Shown here in pieces: positions 1-7,352 of a stretch of 36,570 nucleotides of DNA; within the stretch, counting starts at the first letter, position 1; each line of letters begins with the position of its first letter. The notes beneath the pieces are model-generated. The model was not told the origin of the DNA. It was given only the letters and a program-made list of their open reading frames with translations, and ran no database searches. A program made the position numbers and the translations under genes. Origin of the DNA: Bacteriovoracia bacterium. GTDB lineage: Bacteria; Bdellovibrionota; Bacteriovoracia; Bacteriovoracales; Bacteriovoracaceae. Location of the stretch: contig JAUIBX010000010.1 of assembly GCA_030427595.1 (NCBI GenBank), positions 1 through 36,570 on the forward strand, given 5' to 3'.

Positions 1-67
1 TCATAGGGTCGCAACCACATTGTTTGAGAGGGTTTCCGAGGACATTCTTTGCTTGGGTATGTGCCAT
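1..67 (-). CDS. DUF2237 family protein, N-terminal fragment (runs off the window)
   Basis: Only the first 22 codons are present; the gene continues beyond base 1. The N-terminus reads MAHTQAKNVLGNPLKQCGCD, which matches the conserved opening of DUF2237 proteins (NVLG-x-PL-x-x-C followed by a D-P). These are small cytoplasmic proteins of about 120 residues with no known function. The start is well supported: AAGGAG lies seven bases before the ATG. It is the last gene on the minus strand after the secreted protein 156-2129, about 90 bases downstream of it, so the two could share a transcript. Confidence 0.8.
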   Translation of the reverse strand, partial: MAHTQAKNVLGNPLKQCGCDPM

Positions 68-155
68 GGTGAACTCCTTATTTATTCAAATAAGAAGATA
101 ATCGAAAGTGATAAGAGAGAATAGCAAAACAAACTAGATATAGCTGCGCAGATTA

Positions 156-2129
156 CTATGGGTCTTGCCCCTCCTTACCTAAACCAAATTGGAGCTGATC
201 CACCTTACCTGCATCCAACGTAGCCCCACTATTATCTCCCGTAGAGTTAGAGCCTTCATCAGCGAATTGCTGAAGAGCACTCGGATCAGTCGTAAATGAC
301 GGTCCAGAGGAAGCCGTTCCTCTGCCACTTCCCGTTCCAACATTGGCGGGATCAAAATGATTGTTTTGTAATTCAGCAGAAAGAGCGGCCGTATTGCGAC
401 CAGAGCTGCCATCAGCTCCGGTTACCGCGATAAAGGAAGAAACGATATTGGAATAATGATAGAGAGTCGCCAGTTCTTCTGGGGAACTTTTCAATCTTCT
501 TCCCATGTCTCCGACTGTGTCTCTATTGCTTTGATCAGGATCGAGAACAGAGGGATCGTTAGGATCGGCCCTTTCCGTATCCCCTAATCTTCGTTTCAGA
601 GACTCTTGTAACGCTTCTCTTTCATTTTCATAGTACTCGCTAATGAGCTCTTTGATTAATTCAACCTCACCCAAAGGCGCTCTTGATTCGGCAGCTGCGC
701 GAGCTGCTTCTTCTTCTTTCTTGGTTTCAAGTAAGCGAGCGAAGTTTTCTTCACTCATACCCTTATCTAAGAAGTATTGCTTGAGCTGGTCCATTTCTGC
801 AGGAGCAGAAGCACCTGTGAGATTATTTTCAAGCTTCTTTTTTAAAGCAAGACCACGAATAAAGAACTCATCTTTAATCTTCTTATTCTCTTCAATTTCT
901 GAAAGGTAATTTTCACACTCTGGATTCATGCCATTCGATTCACATTCTTCAAGCTTAGCTGCCTCTTCCGCTACGGCTTCTTTGTATTCTTCACTTCCTA
1001 GAATCTCACCGGATGAAACATTCACAACATCATCTGTATTTAAAGTCTCTCTTTGCTGAATATTGGTGACCTGCAATCCTGCTTCTCTCGGTCTCTCTCT
1101 GAATTCATTGACCATGAACTCAGCTTCGCTAAGAGCTTTCTTCACCCCAGTCATATAGCGATTCACTTCACAGGGGTGGGGGATGGCATTACTTTCACCA
1201 CCTGTTGTGGTGACCTCGCCCATCTCGCTATAGAGCTCATCGGTGGTGGCATGCTTTGCCAACTTTTCATATCTATTTACAGTATAAAGAGACTTTCTTT
1301 CAGAGTTATAAGCTTGGAAATTCGTAGCATTATTCCCCTCTCGGCAGTCTTGAGCAATCAGTCCAATACATTTCTCAAAGCCGTTATAGGCCTGACTCAC
1401 TTGTCCTGTTCCCACATTGTTGGCACCAACTTGTGAGAGATTCTTTAAGTTCTGTTCTCTGTAATATACAGCAGCTTGATCAACCGTCGGTGTAGGGGCA
1501 GGAGTGGTTCCAGCCGCAGGTGACGCTGAAGATGCAGGAGGAGATGCAACTCCTCGATGGGGTACAAGACCAGAAACTGGGTTTGAGTACATGCAATAAC
1601 TTGAGAGATGAACGATGAGGTTCTTACCCAACTGAGATTGCCATAAACGATAAAAGTCCGTGTGGTCTTGAGCGACTTTAAGTTTATCAGAAGGTAGGTC
1701 TTCTCCATGAAGGGCCTTCTCAAGACGACCCTTTAGATACTCTTCAAGTTTTTTTACCGATTCAGATTCCTTAATCTTAAAGTTATCAAGATTATAACTA
1801 TAGCTCTCTCCCTCTCTATCAGAGGCAGGGTTTCGCGAATCACTTGAATATTCTTCCAAAGCCGCGATGACCTGATCTTCTAATCCTTGACTTTGAACAG
1901 CAGTCCATACGCACTGATCCCTATTAATAGAGGGATCCGCTTCGATTTGCTGATCACATTCATTAATGATGTCCTGTACCCCATCTACGTTCTCAGTAAT
2001 TTTTTGAAGCACGTCACCCTGATTATTGACGATGACCCCGCGCTTATCTTCGTTGGGATCAGTGCCTGTGGCCCAGCTGGAGGACAAGGCTAAGATCGTA
2101 AACAGCAAAAAAAGATGTGATCTTCTCAT
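156..2129 (-). CDS. Large secreted protein of unknown function
   Basis: A 657-residue protein with a clear Sec signal peptide (MRRSHLFLLFTILALSSSWA, cleavage likely after the Ala), so it acts in the periplasm, outer membrane or outside. The mature part is very rich in Glu, Lys, Asn and Ser, with several long charged helical stretches (about residues 375-520) and a Pro/Ala/Thr/Ser linker near residues 195-218. About ten Cys residues occur in pairs (for example C-x16-C and C-x7-C), which suggests disulfides. The C-terminal 60 residues are Gly/Ser/Asn-rich and probably disordered. I do not recognise a family. The ATG has GGAG four bases upstream. It is the gene downstream of the replication initiator, but a strong terminator at 2274-2306 separates them, so it probably has its own promoter. 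Confidence 0.75.
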   Translation of the reverse strand: MRRSHLFLLFTILALSSSWATGTDPNEDKRGVIVNNQGDVLQKITENVDGVQDIINECDQQIEADPSINRDQCVWTAVQSQGLEDQVIAALEEYSSDSRNPASDREGESYSYNLDNFKIKESESVKKLEEYLKGRLEKALHGEDLPSDKLKVAQDHTDFYRLWQSQLGKNLIVHLSSYCMYSNPVSGLVPHRGVASPPASSASPAAGTTPAPTPTVDQAAVYYREQNLKNLSQVGANNVGTGQVSQAYNGFEKCIGLIAQDCREGNNATNFQAYNSERKSLYTVNRYEKLAKHATTDELYSEMGEVTTTGGESNAIPHPCEVNRYMTGVKKALSEAEFMVNEFRERPREAGLQVTNIQQRETLNTDDVVNVSSGEILGSEEYKEAVAEEAAKLEECESNGMNPECENYLSEIEENKKIKDEFFIRGLALKKKLENNLTGASAPAEMDQLKQYFLDKGMSEENFARLLETKKEEEAARAAAESRAPLGEVELIKELISEYYENEREALQESLKRRLGDTERADPNDPSVLDPDQSNRDTVGDMGRRLKSSPEELATLYHYSNIVSSFIAVTGADGSSGRNTAALSAELQNNHFDPANVGTGSGRGTASSGPSFTTDPSALQQFADEGSNSTGDNSGATLDAGKVDQLQFGLGKEGQDP

Positions 2130-2273
2130 AAGCTCCAGTATGAAAGAGGTCGCAGAAATTCTGCGTCAAAGTACTATCTTTTTCGGTAGTTTCGGGGGGT
2201 TATCTTAAGGACTTTCTAGGATTTTCACGTATTAAGCTGCCGAAATTACGTGGCAATGAGGGTAAAATGGGCA

Positions 2274-2306
2274 TAAAAAAGGGGGGATCACGGCAATTCT
2301 CCCCCC
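2274..2306 (-). terminator. Rho-independent terminator after the replication initiator gene
   Basis: Read on the minus strand, GGGGGG and CCCCCC form a six-pair G:C stem with a 14-base loop, followed directly by TTTTTT. It lies 110 bases after the stop of the initiator gene (2419). It separates the replication gene from the secreted-protein gene. The remainder of the stretch 2130-2418 shows nothing else I can name. Confidence 0.85.
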
Positions 2307-2418
2307 ATTCATTATAGCTAGAGATCAATCCTCGATCTCGCCTAACTGAGATTAATCATTTAAATACGAATTCTTTATAACCACCATTTTTACTAAGGTA
2401 TTATTCTTTGGCAAATCA

Positions 2419-4068
2419 TTATTGCGTTAAGGTTTCCCTCGGACTTGGTTTGATGTCTTTGTAATTTAAAATATTGCCACTAAGGAAATCAACTTTCGCC
2501 AAGTCACGCATGCGATGTTCCAACGATAGTTTGTACATCATGTCCTCTGGTCCAACGCCTTCATCTTCAAGTGACTTCATGGCCTTACTCTCAAGGGCCT
2601 TTTTGAAGCTCTTATTTTTAGAAATCATATCGGCGTACATTTTATCGAAGGACTTCTCTAACCTCTCCCCTTCAATGCGCTTGGCCTCTTCTTTCTTTGC
2701 CAGTTCCGTTTGAATTTTATCTGTCACTTCCCTCTTTCTTTTGGTCTCAGCACGCTTTGAAACAAAATGGCGGTACTTCTCAGGAAGTTCGAGGCCACCG
2801 TTAATCATGCTCGTTAAAATAACTTTAGCAAGTGCCTTGAAGGATTTGGTGATCTTGTAATTACAACGAAGAACTTGAAAGAGAGTGATATCAATACAAA
2901 ATTCTCCAGGGATAAGTTCTTCTTTGCCATACATGAAGCGATCCTTCCCTGCCTCTTTTTCAAAGCGAAAATTAAATTCTCGTCTCATATTGACGATATC
3001 GATCTCGGTAAGGTCGAGCTCTTTAAGAGCAGACATTCTATAATCGTCCACCAAATCTTGGTAAAAGGGATCGCGTTCTTCCTTGGCCTCAATAAGATTT
3101 CTCTCTTGGAAAGTGACAAAGATATCCCAGTCTTGAATGCCACGTTTCTTTTTAATATTGAATTCAAAGTTCTTTAGGCTCTCTTGAATACGGCCTAGGT
3201 ATTCACCAATTTGGCGGCGGCGCTTTTTAGAACCGGCAAGGCCAATAACTTGAGCAAGCTCTTCTAAACTGAAGAGGAATTGATCCCCAAATTTCTTTCT
3301 CTTGGAGTAGAGAAAAATCAAAACTCGTCTCTGAGGACCTGATTTAAGGGCGAGGTAGGCATCAGATGAAATCACCGAGACATACTCGTCGTAGAGGTTT
3401 TTAACGATATAACTATCAAACTCCACAAAGAAGACATCTTGGTAATTAGCAAAGTCAACATCCGTGGCGCCAACACGAACACGACCAGACTTCAAAATAA
3501 TCTTGGTGTCTTCATTAACCAAACCAATCTGACCGGTGTGAGCATTGTAAGCAAAGTTCTTTGTTTGCATACTTTGCGATTTAATTTTACGAATGGCACG
3601 TGCCACTTTATTTCTTGAGTTCTCAGAAAGACCGAGACGACGACAAACCTCAGCGAGAGTGTAGTAAACGCGAAAGCCATTCATTTTGTCGCGAGAGTTA
3701 TGATTGCGGTTTCTTTGTTCCCACGCCATGGTTAAAAGAACCAACAGCACATCATTTTCAAAGGCCTGCAAAGGCCCTTCATTAGACTGGGTGGTCACTT
3801 CGAGCATGTAAACACTGCCACTATCATCCACACTGCGAACGATGGCCTTATGTTCTTCAGTCTTATCGTAATCATCCGTGAGGTAATATTTAAAAGGGAG
3901 TGCGAGACCCAAGTTGATTTCAACTTTAAAGCGGTCATCAGCAACACTCTTACCTGAATCACCTTCACCAGAGTCGGTGGGAGCAAACTCTAAATCGTGA
4001 TCGACTTTAATAACTGAATCAACTAAGGATTGGTTGAGATCAGTATCTTCAATGATAGTTCCCTTCAT
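2419..4068 (-). CDS. Plasmid-type replication initiator protein (RPA-like)
   Basis: 549 residues, soluble, no signal peptide. Residues about 50-180 resemble the RPA family of plasmid replication initiators: a beta-rich opening (LPFKYYLTDDY), then a segment with GPLQAFENDVLLVLL and a following helix-turn-helix-like stretch (YYTLAEVCRRLGLS). A second winged-helix-like part follows around residues 250-320 (LEELAQVIGL and a basic KKRRRQ). The C-terminal third is a highly charged, probably coiled-coil region. The N-terminus is acidic. The context is decisive: an array of 14-bp iterons lies directly upstream, and parA with a partner gene lies beyond. It would bind the iterons, open the origin and possibly repress itself. 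The start has AGGGAAGAG just before the ATG. The family name is less certain than the role. Confidence 0.75.
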   Translation of the reverse strand: MKGTIIEDTDLNQSLVDSVIKVDHDLEFAPTDSGEGDSGKSVADDRFKVEINLGLALPFKYYLTDDYDKTEEHKAIVRSVDDSGSVYMLEVTTQSNEGPLQAFENDVLLVLLTMAWEQRNRNHNSRDKMNGFRVYYTLAEVCRRLGLSENSRNKVARAIRKIKSQSMQTKNFAYNAHTGQIGLVNEDTKIILKSGRVRVGATDVDFANYQDVFFVEFDSYIVKNLYDEYVSVISSDAYLALKSGPQRRVLIFLYSKRKKFGDQFLFSLEELAQVIGLAGSKKRRRQIGEYLGRIQESLKNFEFNIKKKRGIQDWDIFVTFQERNLIEAKEERDPFYQDLVDDYRMSALKELDLTEIDIVNMRREFNFRFEKEAGKDRFMYGKEELIPGEFCIDITLFQVLRCNYKITKSFKALAKVILTSMINGGLELPEKYRHFVSKRAETKRKREVTDKIQTELAKKEEAKRIEGERLEKSFDKMYADMISKNKSFKKALESKAMKSLEDEGVGPEDMMYKLSLEHRMRDLAKVDFLSGNILNYKDIKPSPRETLTQ

Positions 4069-4155
4069 AGCTCTTCCCTGCTAGAGGATGTGGAAATTTA
4101 TTCCGGCGTATATATATAAATTATTAACGACAAATGCGCACTTGGCCACACTTTT

Positions 4156-4372
4156 GTCCCTAAAAGTACCGCCGGCCCCGAGTCATCCCTACTAGTATCG
4201 CTCTTCGTTATTCTCCCTAGAAAAACAGGCCTTTGTCATTTTGAAAATCAATTGTGTCCCTACGAGTACAGGGCTAAAGTTTCTCATTTTCCTCAAGTGT
4301 CAAAAAAGTCCCTATTAGTACCGGTATAAAATGAATATCAGAAGCTATCTTTTAAAAAGTCCCTAATCGTAC
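4156..4372 (-). repeat. Origin iterons, left block (minus orientation)
   Basis: Five clear copies of the 14-mer GTCCCTANNAGTAC start at 4156, 4185, 4256, 4308 and 4359, and a degenerate copy lies at 4213-4226. The 4185 copy reads ATCCCTACTAGTAT. Spacings between starts are 29, 28, 43, 52 and 51 bases. They lie between the initiator gene and its likely promoter side, so initiator binding here could control both replication and its own expression. All copies in this block point opposite to those at 4415-4608. Confidence 0.9.
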
Positions 4373-4414
4373 AGGCTGGTTTCCGATTTATGGTGGTTTG
4401 AGGCATTTAGGCCT

Positions 4415-4608
4415 GTACTAATAGGGAGAAGAATTGCTCCCCTGTACTTCTAGGGCCCAAAGGCCGTACTAGAAGGGACTTTCACGAGTTTTGACCTGTA
4501 TCAATAGGGAGAATTGGAAGAGAGGGGTGTACTCCTAGGGACAAAGGGGTGTACTAGTACGGACTTTTGCCTGTACTAAAAGGGATAATAGGCTGTACTT
4601 GTGGGGAC
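4415..4608 (+). repeat. Origin iterons, right block (plus orientation)
   Basis: Eight copies of GTACTNNTAGGGAC (one or two mismatches allowed) start at 4415, 4444, 4466, 4498, 4529, 4551, 4573 and 4595. Five of the seven start-to-start spacings are 22 (four times) or 29 bases; the others are 32 and 31. A 22-base spacing is close to two helical turns, which would place bound proteins on one face of the DNA. The block mirrors the left block about an axis near 4393, where ACAGGC (4371-4376) faces GCCTGT (4411-4416). Confidence 0.92.
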
Positions 4609-4643
4609 CAAGATCTTCGTAAAGACCTGAAATTGTGTTTAAT

Positions 4644-4720
4644 ATCCCTATGAGTACAGTCTATAAATAAGTAAGTAAGTTTAATTATATTTATAATTAC
4701 TAAGGTGTACTCGTAGGGAC
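4644..4720. repeat. Two outlying iterons flanking an AT-rich stretch
   Basis: A minus-oriented copy (ATCCCTATGAGTAC, 4644-4657) and a perfect plus-oriented copy (GTACTCGTAGGGAC, 4707-4720) enclose about 49 bases (4658-4706) that are nearly all A and T and include the short tandem AAGTAAGTAAGT. Such an AT-rich stretch next to iterons is where origin melting usually happens. A second AT-rich stretch lies at 4093-4135 near the initiator start. I could not find a convincing DnaA box. Confidence 0.7.
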
Positions 4721-4768
4721 TCAAACTTCATAACAAGATTGTGTGTGTAGAAGCTGGGTCCATCACGC

Positions 4769-5245
4769 TTAAAACTTCATAGTTTCTTCAATAAATTTCT
4801 TTAGCTCTCCTTCAGTCTGAATGCCTTTAAAGTCAATAACATCCAGGCGATCCTCAATACGCTCACAAAAGCTTTGGACCAACATTCGCAAAACGGTGTT
4901 ATCCGTAATCCTTTTATTAGACCTGTACTCGTAGGGCACTTCTCTCTTAGCGCGAGTAATCTCTGAACAGAATATCTTTAAGAGATCAATATCTTCTGCC
5001 CTCAAACGTGCGCCTTTTTGGACATAACGGTCAAATGTACGCTCTGGATATCTTTTGCGGTCGAATGACTCTGCTATTTCCTCAGATCTCTCTTCTCTTT
5101 TTGGGGGTGTACTAATAGGGACATCTTTTGATTTCGCCTGATAGTCTTCCCTCTTACTTTGCTTTTGAGGAGGTAACCCTTGAGGTTCCCTTTGAGATTT
5201 TTTGATTCTTCTTCCTGAAGTAAAAAAGTCTTCCATTCCAGACAT
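4769..5245 (-). CDS. Small ParB-like partition partner (putative DNA-binding protein)
   Basis: 158 residues. The first 80 are charged and probably disordered (many Lys, Arg, Glu, Pro, Gln). The last 75 look like a compact helical domain with a ribbon-helix-helix-like signature (RITDNTVLRMLVQSFCERI). It has no ParB nuclease motifs, so it would be a small centromere-binding partner rather than a canonical ParB. It is translationally coupled to parA: the parA stop and this ATG overlap as TAATG, with GGGAGG just upstream inside parA. Two origin iterons (4925-4938 and 5109-5122) lie inside the coding sequence, which links the gene physically to the origin. The function is inferred from position, size and the likely fold; I do not recognise a named family. 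Confidence 0.7.
   Translation of the reverse strand: MSGMEDFFTSGRRIKKSQREPQGLPPQKQSKREDYQAKSKDVPISTPPKREERSEEIAESFDRKRYPERTFDRYVQKGARLRAEDIDLLKIFCSEITRAKREVPYEYRSNKRITDNTVLRMLVQSFCERIEDRLDVIDFKGIQTEGELKKFIEETMKF
4925..5122 (+). repeat. Two iterons inside the ParB-like gene
   Basis: GTACTCGTAGGGCA at 4925-4938 (one end base off) and a perfect GTACTAATAGGGAC at 5109-5122. On the coding (minus) strand they are read as the peptides VPYEY and VPIST, in different codon phases, so they are conserved as DNA and not as a repeated peptide. Confidence 0.8.
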
Positions 5246-6126
5246 TAGACCTCCCTTCTGGCCGTCTTATGATTGTGCCCTTGAGACTCATTCTGAGTTT
5301 CATTTGTTTCGATTTCTTTGATCTGTTCTAGGATCTCGTCTACGAGGGCCAAATACTCTCTGTGGCCTCTCTCTGAAGTTTTTGTGATATCGTATATGGT
5401 TTTCTTATCTCGTGGTAAGAAACCGAATTTGGAGGAGATGGGGATCATCGTTTCAAAAAAATGGATTCCCGTTTTTTCACTTAACTCCCCTAGTTCAACC
5501 ACGGCCTTTTTGGCCATTTTAGGTCTCTTATCCATACTCGCCACAAAGAAACCTAGTGGTTCAAGATAAGGGTTCTGCATTTTTTTGACTTTGAGACCCG
5601 CCGTAATGGTGTCGCCAATTGATTCCATGGAGAGGTCACTGGTTTGAACGGGGATGATAAAGTAATCTGCCGCCAAAAGTGAACTTACAGTTGTGATCCC
5701 TAATGAAGGGGCATTGTCGATGAGAACAAAGTGACAGCTGGATAACTCTTGAGATTCTTCAATAAGCTCTTTAAGGAGATTAAACCCTTCAAGTCCTAGT
5801 TGATTGAGAAGGGCCTCTATATTGTAGTTGGCTCCCCTAGCGTCTTTCTTTTCAGAGGGAATAATGAAAAGGTTTTCTCTGTGAGTAGCATAGAAAACTT
5901 CGTCTAAGCTGCCTCCATTTGCCATGACATCACAAATTCCCCTCACCTTTTCTGGGCCTTCCCAAATGGGGCCAATTACTGACCTAGTCGCATTACTTTG
6001 AGTGGTGTCAAAATCGATAATACAGGTTTTAAAACCCATATCGGCTAGACGGCTTGCAATGTGGACTGTTGAGGTCGTTTTACCGATCCCACCTTTTTGT
6101 CCAGTAACTGAAATCACTCTTGGCAT
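5245..6126 (-). CDS. parA: ParA-type partition ATPase
   Basis: 293 residues. The deviant Walker A box is GQKGGIGKTT at residues 9-18, with the signature Lys11 that acts across the ParA dimer. The Walker A' stretch is CIIDFDTTQSN (about 38-48) and the Walker B stretch is HFVLIDNAPSLG (about 138-149). This is the MinD/ParA family; it binds DNA non-specifically with ATP and moves plasmid or chromosome copies. It lacks a long N-terminal helix-turn-helix extension, so self-repression, if any, would need its partner, as in type Ib systems. The start has GGAG four bases before the ATG. It is the first gene of parA-partner, next to the iteron origin and behind a palindrome-rich region. Confidence 0.93.
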   Translation of the reverse strand: MPRVISVTGQKGGIGKTTSTVHIASRLADMGFKTCIIDFDTTQSNATRSVIGPIWEGPEKVRGICDVMANGGSLDEVFYATHRENLFIIPSEKKDARGANYNIEALLNQLGLEGFNLLKELIEESQELSSCHFVLIDNAPSLGITTVSSLLAADYFIIPVQTSDLSMESIGDTITAGLKVKKMQNPYLEPLGFFVASMDKRPKMAKKAVVELGELSEKTGIHFFETMIPISSKFGFLPRDKKTIYDITKTSERGHREYLALVDEILEQIKEIETNETQNESQGHNHKTARREV

Positions 6127-6144
6127 ACTCTCTCCTCTCTTCCC

Positions 6145-6400
6145 TAAGAGTTTTAAACTTTAGAGTTTTAAAGTACCAAGTTTAACACTAGCAAGTTTTA
6201 GACTGGTCACTTTAAAATTTTAAAGTTCATTCTTTAAAAGATTATAACTTAAAACTTTGTTGTTTCACACTTGATAGCTTTTAACTTTAAAAGTTATGAC
6301 TATTCACTTTTATAGTTCATAGTTTTTAAGTTAAAAGCTTGTAAGTTTAAAGGTGAAGACTTGAGAGTTTTAAAGTTTAAAACTCTCAACTTTAAAACTT
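6145..6400. repeat. Palindrome-rich AT stretch upstream of parA (candidate centromere/operator)
   Basis: This stretch is built from variants of ACTTTAAA and TTTAAAGT. Clear palindromes: ACTTTAAAATTTTAAAGT (6209-6226, perfect); TAACTTT-A-AAAGTTA (6282-6296); TTTTAA-G-TTAAAA (6324-6336); and a 29-base one at 6361-6389 with 14-base arms (TTGAGAGTTTTAAA and its exact complement) around a single G. Further half-sites fill the gaps, and another pair (AAAACTT-AA-AAGTTTT) lies at 6601-6616. Position directly before parA fits a partition site that also covers the parA promoter. The role is inferred; the repeats are plain in the sequence. Confidence 0.7.
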
Positions 6401-6827
6401 TTTGAAAAGTCGATGAGTAGGGGAGTTCAGAGATTTACCGTTAATTTTTCATTGTAATGAGGGAAGGGGAGGGGTTTTGCATTCGCGTTCTTCAAAAACC
6501 GCTTGTCTTCTCTGGCGTCCAAAATCGCGGCTATTAACCATTTGAGTTTTGCTAGGGGGTAGGTAGGGGGCAAAATAATCTGAGCAAAGTTTAAAACTAT
6601 AAAACTTAAAAGTTTTAAACTTGAACGGCACATGGCCTTTTTGTCAATTGTCTGTGAAAGGGAAGGCAAACAATTGACTTGGAAGCTAAAGTTCGAAATT
6701 CGGCCAATACTGGCCAATTAAAGGACTTTTTTTTGATTTTTTACTTGCAAAACGCCGTTAGCTTCGGTCAAACTTACCTATACCGTATTTTGCGTATTAG
6801 CTAATCAATCAAATTATGGAGGAATTC
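6401..6827. other. Gene-free stretch between the par region and the histone gene
   Basis: No convincing gene. It holds three short runs of Gs (6461-6474 and 6554-6570), an extra ACTTTAAA-type palindrome (6601-6616), a perfect 9-base inverted repeat GTCAATTGT/ACAATTGAC with an 18-base spacer (6643-6651 and 6670-6678), and a tandem GGCCAATA/GGCCAATT (6702-6718). The histone promoter should lie in the last 100 bases; I cannot pick a clear -35/-10 pair. Confidence 0.5.
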
Positions 6828-7070
6828 ATGGCTAAGAAAAAAGCTACTAAGAAGAAAGCAACTGCAAGAAAAGCTACTAGAAAAGAAGTTCTAGTTGTTG
6901 GTTCTAAAACTAAGACTGCTCTTAAGGGTTCAGGGAAGAATACTTTCAATGTATCTTCTGATACTCTTGATGCAATCAATGAACTTGTTTACCAAGCTGT
7001 TGAGCAAGCTCAAAAAAGATGTGCTGCTAACGGACGTAAAACAATTCGTCCTTACGACATCCTTGCTTAA
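6828..7070 (+). CDS. Bacterial single-fold histone with lysine/alanine-rich N-terminal tail
   Basis: 80 residues. Residues 1-20 form a basic tail of KAT-type repeats (AKKKATKKKATARKATRK). Residues about 21-80 fit one histone fold: a short first helix (VVGSKTKTALKG), a loop (KNTFNVSS), a long central helix (DTLDAINELVYQAVEQAQKRCAANG) and the typical ending RKTIRPYDIL, which matches the L2-alpha3 region of archaeal and Bdellovibrio histones. Bdellovibrio histones of this size are known to be abundant and to bind DNA. The tail is an addition to the bare fold and recalls H1-like or Hc1-like basic tails. I start at 6828 because GGAGG lies six bases before it; the upstream in-frame ATG (6816) overlaps that ribosome site. 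A terminator follows at once, so the gene is monocistronic. Confidence 0.88.
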   Translation: MAKKKATKKKATARKATRKEVLVVGSKTKTALKGSGKNTFNVSSDTLDAINELVYQAVEQAQKRCAANGRKTIRPYDILA

Positions 7071-7096
7071 TTAGCTTTTTATAAAGTTGATTAAAG

Positions 7097-7123
7097 AAGC
7101 CGGACTTCGTTTCGGCTTTTTTT
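7097..7123 (+). terminator. Rho-independent terminator of the histone gene
   Basis: AAGCCG and CGGCTT form a six-pair stem with a ten-base loop, followed by a T run, 27 bases after the histone stop codon. Confidence 0.88.
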
Positions 7124-7273
7124 GTGCCCTTTTTGTCTTTAAGAGAATTGGCGGCAAAATTTAAACTTGTGGTGCTCCTTCTAGACTCTGATACAATAGA
7201 AATAGCTCAAAAGCCTTTCTAGATGGGGTTTTTAAATAGCAAACTCTATCAGTCATCTAAATCTGAAATGAAT

Positions 7274-7299
7274 AAAAAAGGGCCGCTTAAAAACGACCC
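7274..7299 (-). terminator. Rho-independent terminator of the minus-strand secreted protein gene
   Basis: Read on the minus strand, GGGTCG and CGGCCC pair (one G:T) around an eight-base loop and are followed by TTTTTT. It lies 54 bases after the stop of the gene at 7353-7982 and faces the histone terminator. Confidence 0.75.
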
Positions 7300-7352
7300 A
7301 ATAAAAGTATGACCAATAAGACCTGTGGGTAATACCCAGTTTTCCGAACAAC

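Noticed and set aside
1053-1436. Plus-strand open frame of 127 codons inside the large secreted protein gene
   Set aside because: It is antisense to a gene with a clear signal peptide and ribosome site, and shows no start signal or domain of its own.
4141-4160. DnaA box near the iterons
   Set aside because: TTGGCCACA differs from TTATNCACA in two of the fixed places, and no second candidate lies nearby.
4156-4720. CRISPR array
   Set aside because: The repeats are 14 bases, vary in the middle, occur in both orientations and have unequal spacing, which fits iterons and not CRISPR.
6461-6570. G-quadruplex from the G runs
   Set aside because: Each cluster has only three G runs, or a fourth of two Gs, so a stable four-run structure is not supported.
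6427-6717. Minus-strand open frame of 96 codons upstream of parA
   Set aside because: It overlaps the palindromes and inverted repeat, has no ribosome site, and its peptide shows no domain-like pattern.
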